A stretch of 62,854 nucleotides of DNA from a virus: positions 1 to 62,854 of IMG/VR virus record IMGVR_UViG_3300008258_000005. One strand, 5' to 3'. The notes under the pieces were generated by a model. That model saw nothing but the letters and a program-made list of their open reading frames with translations. It was not told where the DNA came from and did no database searches. Made by a program: the position numbers and the translations under genes. Below, piece by piece: positions 9,783-19,932 of the stretch. Every line of letters begins with the position of its first letter. Position 1 is the stretch's first letter.

Positions 9783-11429
9783 TTACCACTTTACTTTATT
9801 AGCCCAGTATGCAGCTGAAGATTTTCCTTTAGCTATATTCTTTGCGTGACGTGCTTTGAATGCTTTGTTTCTTGCAGAACCTTCAGGAGAGCCTGATACA
9901 CCTGCTTGACCAAAGCGAATTAACTTATAGTTTCCTCCAACTTTAGTAACTACTGCATGACTTTTACCACCACTAGTAGTTCTTTTTGGTTGATCCACTC
10001 CAGAAAATCCCATCTTCTTGTAACGGTCTGGGAACTGACCTCCCTTCTTCATGTAGTACATATCTTTAATAGTACCTCCATTCTTATGTGCTAGAAGAGG
10101 AGAAAGTAACATGTGTTGTCCTGCATGCTCAAGTTGATGTCCTACTCCATGTTTAGTAGCAGAACCAATAGCGTTACTTGCAGCACTTCCTACTCTGGTT
10201 TTACCAATAGCATTAGCTGTTCTACCTAGAGCATTTTTAGATACATTTCCTGCTTTACCTTTTAAAGCGGCAAGTGCTGCTGTTTTAGCAGCAACGCCAG
10301 TAGCTTCTTCATAGTTACCTGCAGACAATTCTCCAATTGCATCTGTTGTACCTGATAACAAGTTAGCTCCAATACTTAAAGGATTTACTAAATCTACGGC
10401 TGCTCCAACAGGAGATTGCATTGCTGCTTGTGCAGCTTGTTTAGTTTGTAGAATATTACTTGCTGCATTACCAGCACCAACTGCAGCAGCACCTTTTGCT
10501 GTAATATCAAACAAGTCGGTTACTACATTTCTATCGCTACTTGCATTTAAGTAAGTACCAAAACCTTCCATGTAGTCACCAATGTTTTGCATTGATACAT
10601 CACCTGACTTAATTTTATTAAATGCAGTTCTACTTTTCTCGGCACTAGTAGGTGCGTTAGATTTTATACGTGCTTGTTCGTCTGCTCTAACTTGACCGAT
10701 TACTTCATCCATTACTTGCTGAGAATCTGTCTTAGGAGCTGGACTACCTATACCTACTGCTCTTCCTGCTTTTCTTATGTTGCCTTTCATTCTATCAAAG
10801 AAAGAACGTTTTCTTCTGATGTCTACGGCTTCCATTCTTTCTATATCAGTAGGAACCTCCTCTTTGGGTGCCATAGCATATGCAGAGGCTTTAGAGAAAT
10901 TAAATCCTGCTGTACCTGCATTCATGTTAGGAACTCCCATTAAGTTCATAGCACCGTTCTGCATTTTGTATCCATATCTAGATGCAGTTTCTTTAGCTTG
11001 ACTTACGTTACCTTTAGCAGCAGCCATAAAACGAGCACGTGCAATGTCGGCTGGCATCTTACCACCAGACTGCATCTTGTTCATCATAGCTTCTTGAAGT
11101 ACTGATTGTCCTGCTGATGTTTGAGGCATTACTGCTCCCATCTGCATCATAGGTTTTTGCATTTGATTACCCATGATATCTACAACAGCAGAACCTGTCA
11201 TTCCACCTTCTTGCATGTTGGCTTTGATTTTAGCTTGAACATATCCTGGCAATGCTTTGAAGCCTGGGTTGTTAACACCACCTTCTTCCATTTTAGATTT
11301 AATCTTACGTTCTTGCTTAAGCATTTCTGCGGTAGGTTTCTTACCACTACCTCTATTCGCTCTAATGTTATCCCACAATCCTCGTTGAGAGTAGGAACCG
11401 TCAGCCCGTTTTATCATTTGCTTTTTCAT
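9783..11429 (-). CDS. Putative internal virion protein with conserved basic C-terminal domain
   Basis: This 548-residue protein has a basic N-terminus, then repeated short motifs (EEGGV, QEGGM, QSGGK, KNGGT, KKGGQ). A Gly/Ala-rich helical middle (about 280-430) could cross or disturb a membrane. The compact basic C-terminus (about 470-548) ends in 'RHAKNIAKGKSSAAYWANKVKW'-type sequence, split here only for reference; the Lys-Val-Lys-Trp end and Ala-Arg-His core are recurrent in virus and phage proteins. It overlaps the preceding gene's end by 4 nt. I infer a cargo or ejection protein able to touch membrane and DNA. No catalytic residues are recognisable. Confidence 0.75.
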   Translation of the reverse strand: MKKQMIKRADGSYSQRGLWDNIRANRGSGKKPTAEMLKQERKIKSKMEEGGVNNPGFKALPGYVQAKIKANMQEGGMTGSAVVDIMGNQMQKPMMQMGAVMPQTSAGQSVLQEAMMNKMQSGGKMPADIARARFMAAAKGNVSQAKETASRYGYKMQNGAMNLMGVPNMNAGTAGFNFSKASAYAMAPKEEVPTDIERMEAVDIRRKRSFFDRMKGNIRKAGRAVGIGSPAPKTDSQQVMDEVIGQVRADEQARIKSNAPTSAEKSRTAFNKIKSGDVSMQNIGDYMEGFGTYLNASSDRNVVTDLFDITAKGAAAVGAGNAASNILQTKQAAQAAMQSPVGAAVDLVNPLSIGANLLSGTTDAIGELSAGNYEEATGVAAKTAALAALKGKAGNVSKNALGRTANAIGKTRVGSAASNAIGSATKHGVGHQLEHAGQHMLLSPLLAHKNGGTIKDMYYMKKGGQFPDRYKKMGFSGVDQPKRTTSGGKSHAVVTKVGGNYKLIRFGQAGVSGSPEGSARNKAFKARHAKNIAKGKSSAAYWANKVKW

Positions 11430-12880
11430 TTTTTCTTATTCTTGTAGGCACTCTTTAAACTTGTTGGGCTACTGTTAGCTACAATAACACCATTTACTCC
11501 TGGTATAGACATGCCACCCATCTGCATGAGTTTAGCAGCCTTCATAAAATTGTCAAGATTGTATTCAACTTCTTCTTCGTCAAAGTCTTCTACCATCTTC
11601 TTGGCAATTTGTTTTCTATTCTTTTTATCTTTAACTCTTCTTAAGATATCTGCAATACCTTCTACCATCTCCTTGTCGTTCTCACGTTCGTCTTCCTCAT
11701 CTTCAACTTCGCCTCCTTCTTCAAAAAACTTATTATAAGTTAGACCTACATTAAAGTTTCCAGGTTCATTTCCAGACTGTCTATATCCTGCTCTTACATT
11801 TAGATTCTTAGCAAGTTTTGCTCTTGCTTCTGCAGTCATAGATTCCATACCTTTTGCTTGGCTTCCTGCAACACTTCCACTAAGAGTTAATCTGTCTTTA
11901 AGTAAAGCTAACTCAGCATCTCCGTTATAAGTATAGCCTGTTTCTGGATTATAACTTCCACTTAAGTTATAGTTTAAAGGCCCTACATCTCCTCTGATAC
12001 CTGCTCTCACATTGTATTGAGGATTCGTCTGCATATCCTTATAGTTAAGAGTCTTACCTGTTGGGTCTTTAGTTACTCCAAGATCTGAGATACTACCCTC
12101 GCCATATAAGTTAAGTGCTTCAGGAAGAACGTTAACGTCAAAAGCTAAGTTAGAGATAACTTCTTCGTCAGACATTTCTCTCTTATATTTAAGATTGCCT
12201 GCCTTACCTCTAAGTCTTACCTCCTGTTTCTCAGGAGTTAACCTTACAGAGCCTTTTGGAAAAGATTGACTGTAAGACAAACCGCCATATAAACTATCTA
12301 AAGTATTTTGTCCAAAAGGATTATAGTTACCTTCTGTAGTAATTTGACCTGTGTTTTTTGGTAATCCATAGTTAACAGAATAGTCTATTCCACTTTTGAA
12401 TGCATCACTTACTCTGCTTGATATATCTCCAGGCATACCCATCATATCTTCTTGACTCATGTTATTAAGTCTACGGGCATAATTAGTAGCGCCAGAAGAA
12501 AGACCTAACCACTCAGGAGTTGCTATGTTGCTAGGATTTGAACTTCTCACGTATGCATTGAATCTTGCTTGTTGCTCAGGAGTCATATCCTTAGAAGCAA
12601 CCTTTGCACCCATCTGCATTTTCTTTTCTAGTACTGCATTGTCTTTAGGAAACAAGTAGTCCTTACCTGGCTCCATTACTTGTGTGTCTCCAGACAAAAG
12701 TCCAATACCTAGAATTGGGGAATCAAAGTAATCTTTTTCTCCATCTGGACCCTTCATAGTAATCTCGTTTGAAGGAACTACAACGTCCCCGTCTTGATAC
12801 CACATACCAGTCTTACGTACTGGTAGTTTACCACCAGCAGCATACTTCTTTTTGTAGTGTTCAAATAGAGAAGACTTCAT
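11426..12880 (-). CDS. Putative internal virion protein with N-terminal AGG motif and beta-rich middle
   Basis: This 484-residue protein starts with 'HYKKKYAAGGKLPVRKTG', then an N-terminal domain (to about 100) with Gly-Pro and acidic turns like that of the 959-residue neighbour. The middle (about 180-400) has alternating polar and hydrophobic residues with regular Gly/Tyr/Leu patterning, resembling an outer-membrane-type beta-barrel. It ends with an acidic segment rich in Glu/Asp and a 'MQMGGMSIPG' stretch. The gene shares 4 nt with the downstream gene and 1 nt with the upstream one. The barrel reading suggests a possible outer-membrane conduit delivered at infection, but that is inference. 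Confidence 0.7.
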   Translation of the reverse strand: MKSSLFEHYKKKYAAGGKLPVRKTGMWYQDGDVVVPSNEITMKGPDGEKDYFDSPILGIGLLSGDTQVMEPGKDYLFPKDNAVLEKKMQMGAKVASKDMTPEQQARFNAYVRSSNPSNIATPEWLGLSSGATNYARRLNNMSQEDMMGMPGDISSRVSDAFKSGIDYSVNYGLPKNTGQITTEGNYNPFGQNTLDSLYGGLSYSQSFPKGSVRLTPEKQEVRLRGKAGNLKYKREMSDEEVISNLAFDVNVLPEALNLYGEGSISDLGVTKDPTGKTLNYKDMQTNPQYNVRAGIRGDVGPLNYNLSGSYNPETGYTYNGDAELALLKDRLTLSGSVAGSQAKGMESMTAEARAKLAKNLNVRAGYRQSGNEPGNFNVGLTYNKFFEEGGEVEDEEDERENDKEMVEGIADILRRVKDKKNRKQIAKKMVEDFDEEEVEYNLDNFMKAAKLMQMGGMSIPGVNGVIVANSSPTSLKSAYKNKKK

Positions 12881-13119
12881 TACTTTTTCATTTTAGATAA
12901 AGTTTTCGCTAGGTTAGCTCTTTTTACTGTAGTTGATGAAAACTTTCCTTTGTTAGCTAATACTTTTTCTCTGAATGCACTAGTAGACATACCTGCACGC
13001 TTCGCTTGTGCTGTAAATGATCCTGGCTTTTGAATAGCTTTTTGAATCCACTTACCACCTTTTTTCATCTCCATGCCTTTCTTGGCATAGTACATATCTT
13101 TTAAACTAGAGTTACCCAT
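12880..13119 (-). CDS. Small basic protein with KKGG motif (79 aa)
   Basis: This 79-residue basic protein begins 'MGNSSLKDMYYAKKG', followed by 'KKGGKW', and ends in Lys/Arg-rich helical sequence. The segment 'KDMYYAKKG' recurs almost exactly as 'KDMYYMKKGG' in the 548-residue neighbour, so the two share a module. It overlaps the next gene by one base. A -7-like element (TATATTTG, 13150-13143) lies just upstream, inside the end of the preceding gene, but without a -33 at the usual distance. Probably a minor virion or cargo-associated protein; function unknown. Confidence 0.75.
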   Translation of the reverse strand: MGNSSLKDMYYAKKGMEMKKGGKWIQKAIQKPGSFTAQAKRAGMSTSAFREKVLANKGKFSSTTVKRANLAKTLSKMKK

Positions 13120-13127
13120 ATTAATAA

Positions 13128-13505
13128 TTAAGTTAAGCTAAGCAAATATAATGTCTTATTAATCAAAGCGATTATTTCATCTAAAATATTCTGTACATCT
13201 GTCCTGTCCATACCTAGAACTCCGCGATGTTTCTTGACATATTCTTTAAACTGTTTTAGATGTGTTTCTGCATTTATGTAATCAGATGCAGGAATCTTAA
13301 TATTGACTCTTTTTCCGATACAGCCAAAGTAAGACTCAATCATGCTATCTAGAAGACCAAGTAGGCCATCATAGTATTTGTTTAAAGCTTCATGCTCTGA
13401 GTATGAAGTTGTTTGGAGATGTGCAAGGTGTATGATATCTCTCGATTGGAAAAATTGCCCTAAGTACACTTCAGGTCTCATAGAGCTAATTACTTCTGGT
13501 GTCAT
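13128..13505 (-). CDS. Four-helix protein, possibly Dps/ferritin-like
   Basis: This 125-residue all-helical protein has the pattern 'HLQTTSYSEHEALNKYYDGL' then 'LDSMIESYFG'. His, Glu-His and Asp/Glu residues are spaced as in four-helix Dps/ferritin-like proteins. Similar short proteins occur in crAss-like and giant-virus genomes. It follows the muzzle gene with a 4-nt overlap, so it is late and may be a virion component or a protector of DNA. Metal binding is inference. An ordinary helical chaperone is the main alternative. Confidence 0.65.
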   Translation of the reverse strand: MTPEVISSMRPEVYLGQFFQSRDIIHLAHLQTTSYSEHEALNKYYDGLLGLLDSMIESYFGCIGKRVNIKIPASDYINAETHLKQFKEYVKKHRGVLGMDRTDVQNILDEIIALINKTLYLLSLT

Positions 13506-16500
13506 ATTACTGAGTTAGTGGTTTGTGTTAGTTGTAGGTTATTGATGAATTTGTATCTGTTAAATTTATCTTGAATAAGACGAACCTTACAGAATGGTGC
13601 ACGAATCTTTTGCTTTCCTCCCAATCTAGTAGTTGTGATAATTGCTTTTGGATTTACTACTTTATCAATTGGATAGTCAGCGCTTAAATCGTCCCACTTA
13701 GTACTGAATAGTGTTTGGAAGTTTTCTTTGTTATTAGTAGCGTCCCAGAATCCGTTAAAGGTATTCTTATTGTCTCTCTTGCCTACTAATACTTCCATAC
13801 CAAATCTAGTTACTCTAGGATACAACAAACGTTGGCGAGCGTCATTAGGAAGTTGAGGTATTAGATTAACCAATCCTGATGTTTGCTCTTTGTTATAAAC
13901 AATAGCCTTAGTAAAGTTTGGAGTATTCTTATCGTTGTAAGAACCCAAAGAGTAATAGTCGTTTCTATTGTAGTACTTATGAATATCTTGATTGTAAGTA
14001 ATTGAATTAACTACGTGTGTGTTAGGTAGATTATTTACAGTATATTCAATAATGTAAGGATAGAAACGATTGTAATAAGTTTGGTAAGTGAGTGGAGACA
14101 AGTTGTGGTTCCATGTTCCAGTCTGTGTTGTTGTTTGGAAATGGTCTATAAAAGATATGTAAGCGTTTGGCAAGAAAGAGTGGAATGAAATCCATGCTTT
14201 AAGAAGAACGCTATAAGAGATTGTAAATGAATGATTCTCAAAGTAAGTCAAATCTGCAAATGCAATCTCAGTATCATTGTAATAGAACTTCTTGTTCTCG
14301 TAAGTAACAAAACCTCTGTATTGTTCTTTAACTCTGAAGTCCAGTTTAGTTAAGAACACACGGTGGAAACGTTCATCCCATCCCAATGCAATACCAATAC
14401 CTTTGAAGTTATTGTCTACAGGGAAGTCAGGGAAGTCCTTAAGAATCTTAAATGGTAGATTTTCTTTAAACCATTGCATAGAACCTCTTAAAGAAATTTC
14501 ATCTACACCTCCACTAGTTACTTGGTATACGTGACCTCTACGTGCGTCTACCCAGAACCCACCATGAGTTGTTTTAATAAACGCTTTGTGTTGGCTTCCC
14601 AAGTATCCAATGTCTGCAGTAGACATTTCCAAAGGCTTGCTTTTAAACATACTGGCATCACCAATCTCCATTGCAATAGGATTAGTGCTGTCGAGTGTAA
14701 TGATAGCGTTGTATACTTTAGTGTTATTCTCAAAACGAGCATACACTTTGCTATTCTCCACACCATTCAAAGCAATTAACTTACCATGAGTTTTAGGAAA
14801 GTCATAGTAGTTACCTCTTCTGTAGTTTAACCAAGGATCTCCTTTGCCGTATTTACCTGCTGGATCTGAGTATACTACTCGGTTATACAAATCAGTTTCG
14901 CAATACAACTCTGGCCAATCTTCATTATATACAAAGTTTGGATTGATTACGTTCTGAGCAGAATAAGTAGGATTGTAGTGGTAAAAGTTATCGTACTTAA
15001 TTGGTACGTTTACTTCTTGTAACCACTGGTCAGGAATCTCTCCTAGTTCTTTTGCTCCGTAGAAGTTTTCCTCACGGTCATTTCTGCCATGACGGAAATC
15101 TACGTTTACATCAGACTCAACAAAAAAGATAGGAAGTCCATAAGAAAACAGATACACCATTCCCTTGTAGTAGAAATATGTTCCCCCTACACCTACTCCT
15201 AACCAAGTATTGTCAAACGTCTCATCCTTATCTAGGAATATGTAAGGTTTAGTAGACGCTAACAAATCATTGACTATATCAAGCACAAGAATTTTTCCTG
15301 CAGTTGTAGCTAAAGCAGTAGTTGTTTCTCCAAATGCAATACCATCACCAAATGCAGAATTAAGAAGAGCTGCAGCTGCAACAATTGCTATAGCAGCAAC
15401 CATAAGATCAATCCTACTTTGTAAAACTGCTTCTACGTCTTGAGCTGCAGCATTGAATCCATAGAAATGACTTGGATATCCTAAGTTGGGGAATAGGTAA
15501 TAGTTAAATGGAATGTCGTCTGGCTTACCTGCAAGATTCTGACGGAAGAAAGCATGCTTACGTTTGAGGGCAAATGCGTTAATAAACGTGTCACCACCAA
15601 ATGCAGGGTAGTAAGTTTGTACTACTTGACCTAAACCATTATTCGGATTTATTTCAATATCAACAGAGTACCCTGTAGATAGGTAACGCAAATTAGTTAG
15701 TGGTCCATATTGGTTTGGACGATAAACTTTTACTGAACCGTAGTATGCTCTAGTAGTTCTACTATCATCTATATCAGTTGGATTAGACTTGTTGTGTTCA
15801 GATGCTAGGTATCTAGAGTTGTCTAAAAGAGTAGGGTGGTGATGATCGAAAGAACTATTCAGTGAAAGATATACACTTGACTCTCTGTATCTGTTGTGGA
15901 ATGGTTTTTCTCCTTGCCCAAAGTTTAGGATTTCACTAGGAGCGTAATTACCAAATTTAACAGACCTACGTTTATGTCCTGAGTTTGGAATAGTTAAGTA
16001 TCCGTTATACTTAGCGACACCATTATACTGCCAAGCAAGGTTTACTTTAGGAGTAAATCTTTCTATCAACTGAGCAAACATTTCCTTGTCTTGGAAGTAG
16101 TTCTCAGTCATGATACGATAGTCTTTGATGTTGAGTATCATAGACAGTAGATTAGATATAGTCTGTACTTTATCCGTGTACAACTTAATCTTACTATGTT
16201 CTTCTACTTCTACAAAGTGTCCCAATACAGAACCAATCTCAAGTGTCTCTAACTTAAGTTCTGAACCGATTTTAGGATATGAGAAGTGTGTGTCAGGAGA
16301 ATGGAATGTAAATCTATTATGCTTGTAGTTAATAATGTTGTTGTCTACAAAACCATTGTGTGCAAACTCTCCTAGGTCTCCGCTAAAAGCACGTCTTCTA
16401 TCTTGACGTTTGTACCAATCTGCAGATGTTCTCAAGTAAGGATCTGTTACAGAACTACTTCCTCTCCAGTTAATATCGTTGAAAGGATAGTTAGGATAGT

Positions 16501-19099
16501 AGTATTCTTTACTACCGTCATCTGTGGTATAGTGTCCTACGTCATAAAGAAGTCCTTTTGCTACTACAGATTTATGTCCTACACGAGAAGCAAACACTAA
16601 CTCAAATCCGCAGATAAGGTCTTTGGCATAGAAAGGGTTAGCAGGATCTCCAGGATTAGCAATAGTTAAAGTGTTGAGTAGATTGTTGAATGCATCTGCG
16701 TCTACTCTTACTCCTATAGGATAGATATTAGATTGGTTATCAAAAGCAGGAAAAACATTACCCGTACTAAATAAACCATCATGAATGTGAGATATCAAAG
16801 AATCAGGAAACTTGTGAAAACGAATCGGTTGTCCTGCCAAAGGATTACCATAAGCATCAGTATCCCAAATCTCTTCATTACATGGATAGAGTTCTTTTGA
16901 TTCCCAATAAGCAAACTCTCCACGTTTGTCGTTAAAAATTGCACAAGAGAATTGTTTCTCTAGTTCAGTAGGATTGTTTGATACAAATACCTGACCGTTA
17001 CCTGCTGTGTTGTATACTTCCCACTTTTCTTTAGGTGCTGCTACATCAGAACAGTCTCCTTCTTCTATAAAGTAATCGGTACTAGAAGTAGGAACCGAAG
17101 TGGTATCTCCAAGTGCAGCGTTCTTTGCTCTGCCAGGAATATGGAATACTTCAGTATACTTACCTGTCTTTAGTTTAAACTTAATACCGAAAGCATATAC
17201 CTCGTCCCTTTGATAAGTACGGAACATGTGTACTATCTCAGGATTAGAGTAGTCCCACTTGTCTCCGTGGGGCATCTTTACTGTTTCCCACTGCAATTTA
17301 AGTTTGTTTGCAAAAGGCTGGAAGTTATACTGATACTCTCTTTCCAAATCTGCAATCATCAAGATATCATTCTGATTCTCAATGATACCTGCATTCTTAT
17401 AGTGCGGAGTTCTAATCAAAGGAGAAATAGAACTAAAGGTAGATTTGTATTCTCCTGTGTAAACAATAGAATCCATCAAGTACTGTTTTTGTACTCTATA
17501 GTTGCCAATCAAATGATAGTTTGTAGTGGCCCCTTGGATTGTCTCCGCTACTACTAAATTAAAATAGTCAAAGATATTAACCTTATGGTCTATCTGAACT
17601 GTAATAGAATAGTTAGTAACGTAGTCAGTAAGGTTGGTAAGTTTCTTTTCAAAAATTGGAATAGGCTGACTAAAGTCAAAGTAATCAGTTAACTCAGCCC
17701 CTTCTTCATCTGTATATGCAATAGCAAACTGATAGTTACCTGCTTTAAGTTGACCTCCATTAGAAACATTGGTTGGAGTTACTTTAGGATGGCAGGTATC
17801 AGGAAAAATATTTAACTCTTTACAAGTCTTCTTTGTTACAAGTTTCTTGCCTCCACAATCTTGTGACTCACCACAGGAATCTCTATTTAGAGGAAACTCC
17901 AATGATAAGTATCTAGGAGGATTATTCTTCTGTACAAAGTATACTCTAGTTTCACACTGATCTACTCTATAAGTCGCATAAATAGGATAGTCAATATCGA
18001 AGTTCAAACAGCAATTCTCAGGAGAAGGATTCAAACAAGGATTGCAGTTTCCTGTAGAGTAAACTTGTTCTACTGCAACTACTACATCAACACCAGGTTT
18101 TCCTCTTTGGATTACTCTCCAAGAGTCCTTAATCATGTTAAATGAACCGTACCCTTCAAATGTATTTTCAGGTACTTCTATGCCTCTAACTATACCATTA
18201 CAGTCTGTATATTCAATTACTACTTGACCTGTAGATCCTCCAGAAGGTATTGATGGATTTACTGTTTGCAAGGTAACAGTATAACAATCTTGACAACAAT
18301 CTTGACAACACTCATCAATTAACACAGGTTCGTAATCGCAACAAGTCTTTTCTACAACTGTAGCTTCACAGGGAAATGTATCATACAACAACGGTTGAGG
18401 ATGCTGCATTGGGGTCACATTACTTGAAGTGCCTAGTTCATTAATGTAGTCTATAGTTGCTACAGAATCATAGCATATCATAGATACTACTTTAGACAAA
18501 TAAGTAGGACTCATGTTGGCATCAAAACTGGTATAACCTAAGTCGGCATACCACTCTTGTGTTGTTTTAAATACGAGGCTACTTGTATTGCCACTTACTC
18601 TATTTCCATTACAGTCTACATAGTGAAATGCATAGTTATTTACGTAGTTACCAGAACCATCATCTATAGTCTCGTTAATAATACCATAGAAACAAGTAGT
18701 TGAGTTTGCTGTAACTGTAGTTGTTGCTTTGACAACTGTGTCTTTAATTACTTTACCGCCTACACAACCACAGTCAGTTTCTATTGAATCTAACTCAACA
18801 CAATCTAAACCGTTATTTGTAATTACTCCTATCTCTCCTTTTCCATCTGGACCTACTAAGAACACAACTACTTTATTCTGTTCTATTATATTTAGTAGGC
18901 CGTTAATTTTGTATCCGTTCTTAAACGAGCTAAAATCCACACAAACTTGGTTGGACATCTCGTTTGTATAGGTAAATGTATTACCATCATGGGACATGAT
19001 ATTTGCGTTCAATGCCCATGTCAACTGGCTACCTTCTACTTGCCAGTTTAAAGAGTCTAGGTTAAGACCTTTGGTATTTTGATTACCTTTAATTTCCAT
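13502..19099 (-). CDS. Tail muzzle / stabilisation protein (1865 aa)
   Basis: A single 1865-residue ORF, the largest complete gene here. The start 'MEIKGNQNTKGLNLDSLNWQ' resembles the N-terminus of the large tail protein of crAss-like phages, and the body is beta-rich with many Tyr/Asn/Phe, typical of tail hub proteins. A dense cysteine cluster (six-plus Cys within about 30 residues) lies near residues 245-275, with more near 345-370 and 420-450. A short Ala/Ile-rich hydrophobic stretch occurs near 1225-1245. It follows the 277-residue ring protein with a one-base overlap, the same context as the 'muzzle' or 'stabilization' protein in characterised crAss-like phages. Identity by order and length is strong; detailed function is inferred. 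Confidence 0.8.
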   Translation of the reverse strand: MEIKGNQNTKGLNLDSLNWQVEGSQLTWALNANIMSHDGNTFTYTNEMSNQVCVDFSSFKNGYKINGLLNIIEQNKVVVFLVGPDGKGEIGVITNNGLDCVELDSIETDCGCVGGKVIKDTVVKATTTVTANSTTCFYGIINETIDDGSGNYVNNYAFHYVDCNGNRVSGNTSSLVFKTTQEWYADLGYTSFDANMSPTYLSKVVSMICYDSVATIDYINELGTSSNVTPMQHPQPLLYDTFPCEATVVEKTCCDYEPVLIDECCQDCCQDCYTVTLQTVNPSIPSGGSTGQVVIEYTDCNGIVRGIEVPENTFEGYGSFNMIKDSWRVIQRGKPGVDVVVAVEQVYSTGNCNPCLNPSPENCCLNFDIDYPIYATYRVDQCETRVYFVQKNNPPRYLSLEFPLNRDSCGESQDCGGKKLVTKKTCKELNIFPDTCHPKVTPTNVSNGGQLKAGNYQFAIAYTDEEGAELTDYFDFSQPIPIFEKKLTNLTDYVTNYSITVQIDHKVNIFDYFNLVVAETIQGATTNYHLIGNYRVQKQYLMDSIVYTGEYKSTFSSISPLIRTPHYKNAGIIENQNDILMIADLEREYQYNFQPFANKLKLQWETVKMPHGDKWDYSNPEIVHMFRTYQRDEVYAFGIKFKLKTGKYTEVFHIPGRAKNAALGDTTSVPTSSTDYFIEEGDCSDVAAPKEKWEVYNTAGNGQVFVSNNPTELEKQFSCAIFNDKRGEFAYWESKELYPCNEEIWDTDAYGNPLAGQPIRFHKFPDSLISHIHDGLFSTGNVFPAFDNQSNIYPIGVRVDADAFNNLLNTLTIANPGDPANPFYAKDLICGFELVFASRVGHKSVVAKGLLYDVGHYTTDDGSKEYYYPNYPFNDINWRGSSSVTDPYLRTSADWYKRQDRRRAFSGDLGEFAHNGFVDNNIINYKHNRFTFHSPDTHFSYPKIGSELKLETLEIGSVLGHFVEVEEHSKIKLYTDKVQTISNLLSMILNIKDYRIMTENYFQDKEMFAQLIERFTPKVNLAWQYNGVAKYNGYLTIPNSGHKRRSVKFGNYAPSEILNFGQGEKPFHNRYRESSVYLSLNSSFDHHHPTLLDNSRYLASEHNKSNPTDIDDSRTTRAYYGSVKVYRPNQYGPLTNLRYLSTGYSVDIEINPNNGLGQVVQTYYPAFGGDTFINAFALKRKHAFFRQNLAGKPDDIPFNYYLFPNLGYPSHFYGFNAAAQDVEAVLQSRIDLMVAAIAIVAAAALLNSAFGDGIAFGETTTALATTAGKILVLDIVNDLLASTKPYIFLDKDETFDNTWLGVGVGGTYFYYKGMVYLFSYGLPIFFVESDVNVDFRHGRNDREENFYGAKELGEIPDQWLQEVNVPIKYDNFYHYNPTYSAQNVINPNFVYNEDWPELYCETDLYNRVVYSDPAGKYGKGDPWLNYRRGNYYDFPKTHGKLIALNGVENSKVYARFENNTKVYNAIITLDSTNPIAMEIGDASMFKSKPLEMSTADIGYLGSQHKAFIKTTHGGFWVDARRGHVYQVTSGGVDEISLRGSMQWFKENLPFKILKDFPDFPVDNNFKGIGIALGWDERFHRVFLTKLDFRVKEQYRGFVTYENKKFYYNDTEIAFADLTYFENHSFTISYSVLLKAWISFHSFLPNAYISFIDHFQTTTQTGTWNHNLSPLTYQTYYNRFYPYIIEYTVNNLPNTHVVNSITYNQDIHKYYNRNDYYSLGSYNDKNTPNFTKAIVYNKEQTSGLVNLIPQLPNDARQRLLYPRVTRFGMEVLVGKRDNKNTFNGFWDATNNKENFQTLFSTKWDDLSADYPIDKVVNPKAIITTTRLGGKQKIRAPFCKVRLIQDKFNRYKFINNLQLTQTTNSVI

Positions 19100-19932
19100 T
19101 ATCTAATGTGGAATTTACTAAAACGATTACGAGTACGTACAATTGAGTCTGCTATCTGTTGCTTAGATTTAGTCATTAGATAGTTAAATGCAGCTTGAAG
19201 TTTCTCTAACTGCTCTCTTTTGTAGTAGGTTAATTTATCAGTTACTTGTTTTGTGGACTCATCCATTACTGAATGCCACATTTGTTCAAAGAATTTATAC
19301 TTTAAGTAAGCTTTAATATACTCTTCTACTTCCAAAATTTCTGGAATCATTGGAATACCGTAGTCATCTACAGGTCTTGAAAAGTATTTAAGATATACAC
19401 AACCCTCTTGGAAGGTGGCACTTGCTTTCTTATGTTGATTAATTTTAATGATATCAGTACTAGATGCTTTTAAGTTAGGACATCCATCCACACACAAAGA
19501 AGTAGAGTCAGCATAAACTCTAACCCATCTAGGTTGTTTAAGAGAGATTCTAAAGCCAGGCATGGGTACTGTAATTGCTTCGTACATTTCTATGCTAGTA
19601 GCATCAGTAACACAGCCATCAGCTTGTATACTTTTATACCAAGAACCTGTCAGAGAGTTCACTGCATTGTCCCAGTAAACATCTGATGAATACGAAAGAG
19701 CATAGTCTAATAAATAAAAATCATAAGGCAACTCTGACTTATAATCCTCAAAACGAATAACTGCCTCTTCAGGCTTAAGAGCAAGTACCTTAAGTTTTCT
19801 CAGGGCTTGATCTATAAACGAAGGTATTAAAACCTCACTTACAGCACCAGCTTCAAAGTAAGTCTTTAACTCTTGCTTAACTTCAGCAATCAAAGGCTCA
19901 GAGGTTATATAGTTAATGTTATCGTATTTCAT
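19099..19932 (-). CDS. Ring/tail-tube adaptor protein
   Basis: This 277-residue protein has a helical N-terminus, a beta-rich middle and a helical C-terminus ending in basic 'RTRNRFSKFHIR'. Position and length match the ring protein that stacks below the portal next to the muzzle in crAss-like phages. It overlaps the 146-residue IHF-like gene by 14 nt and the muzzle gene by 1 nt, so all three are likely produced together from the promoter near 21.0 kb. No enzymatic motif. Alternative: another ring of the same stack. Confidence 0.65.
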   Translation of the reverse strand: MKYDNINYITSEPLIAEVKQELKTYFEAGAVSEVLIPSFIDQALRKLKVLALKPEEAVIRFEDYKSELPYDFYLLDYALSYSSDVYWDNAVNSLTGSWYKSIQADGCVTDATSIEMYEAITVPMPGFRISLKQPRWVRVYADSTSLCVDGCPNLKASSTDIIKINQHKKASATFQEGCVYLKYFSRPVDDYGIPMIPEILEVEEYIKAYLKYKFFEQMWHSVMDESTKQVTDKLTYYKREQLEKLQAAFNYLMTKSKQQIADSIVRTRNRFSKFHIR

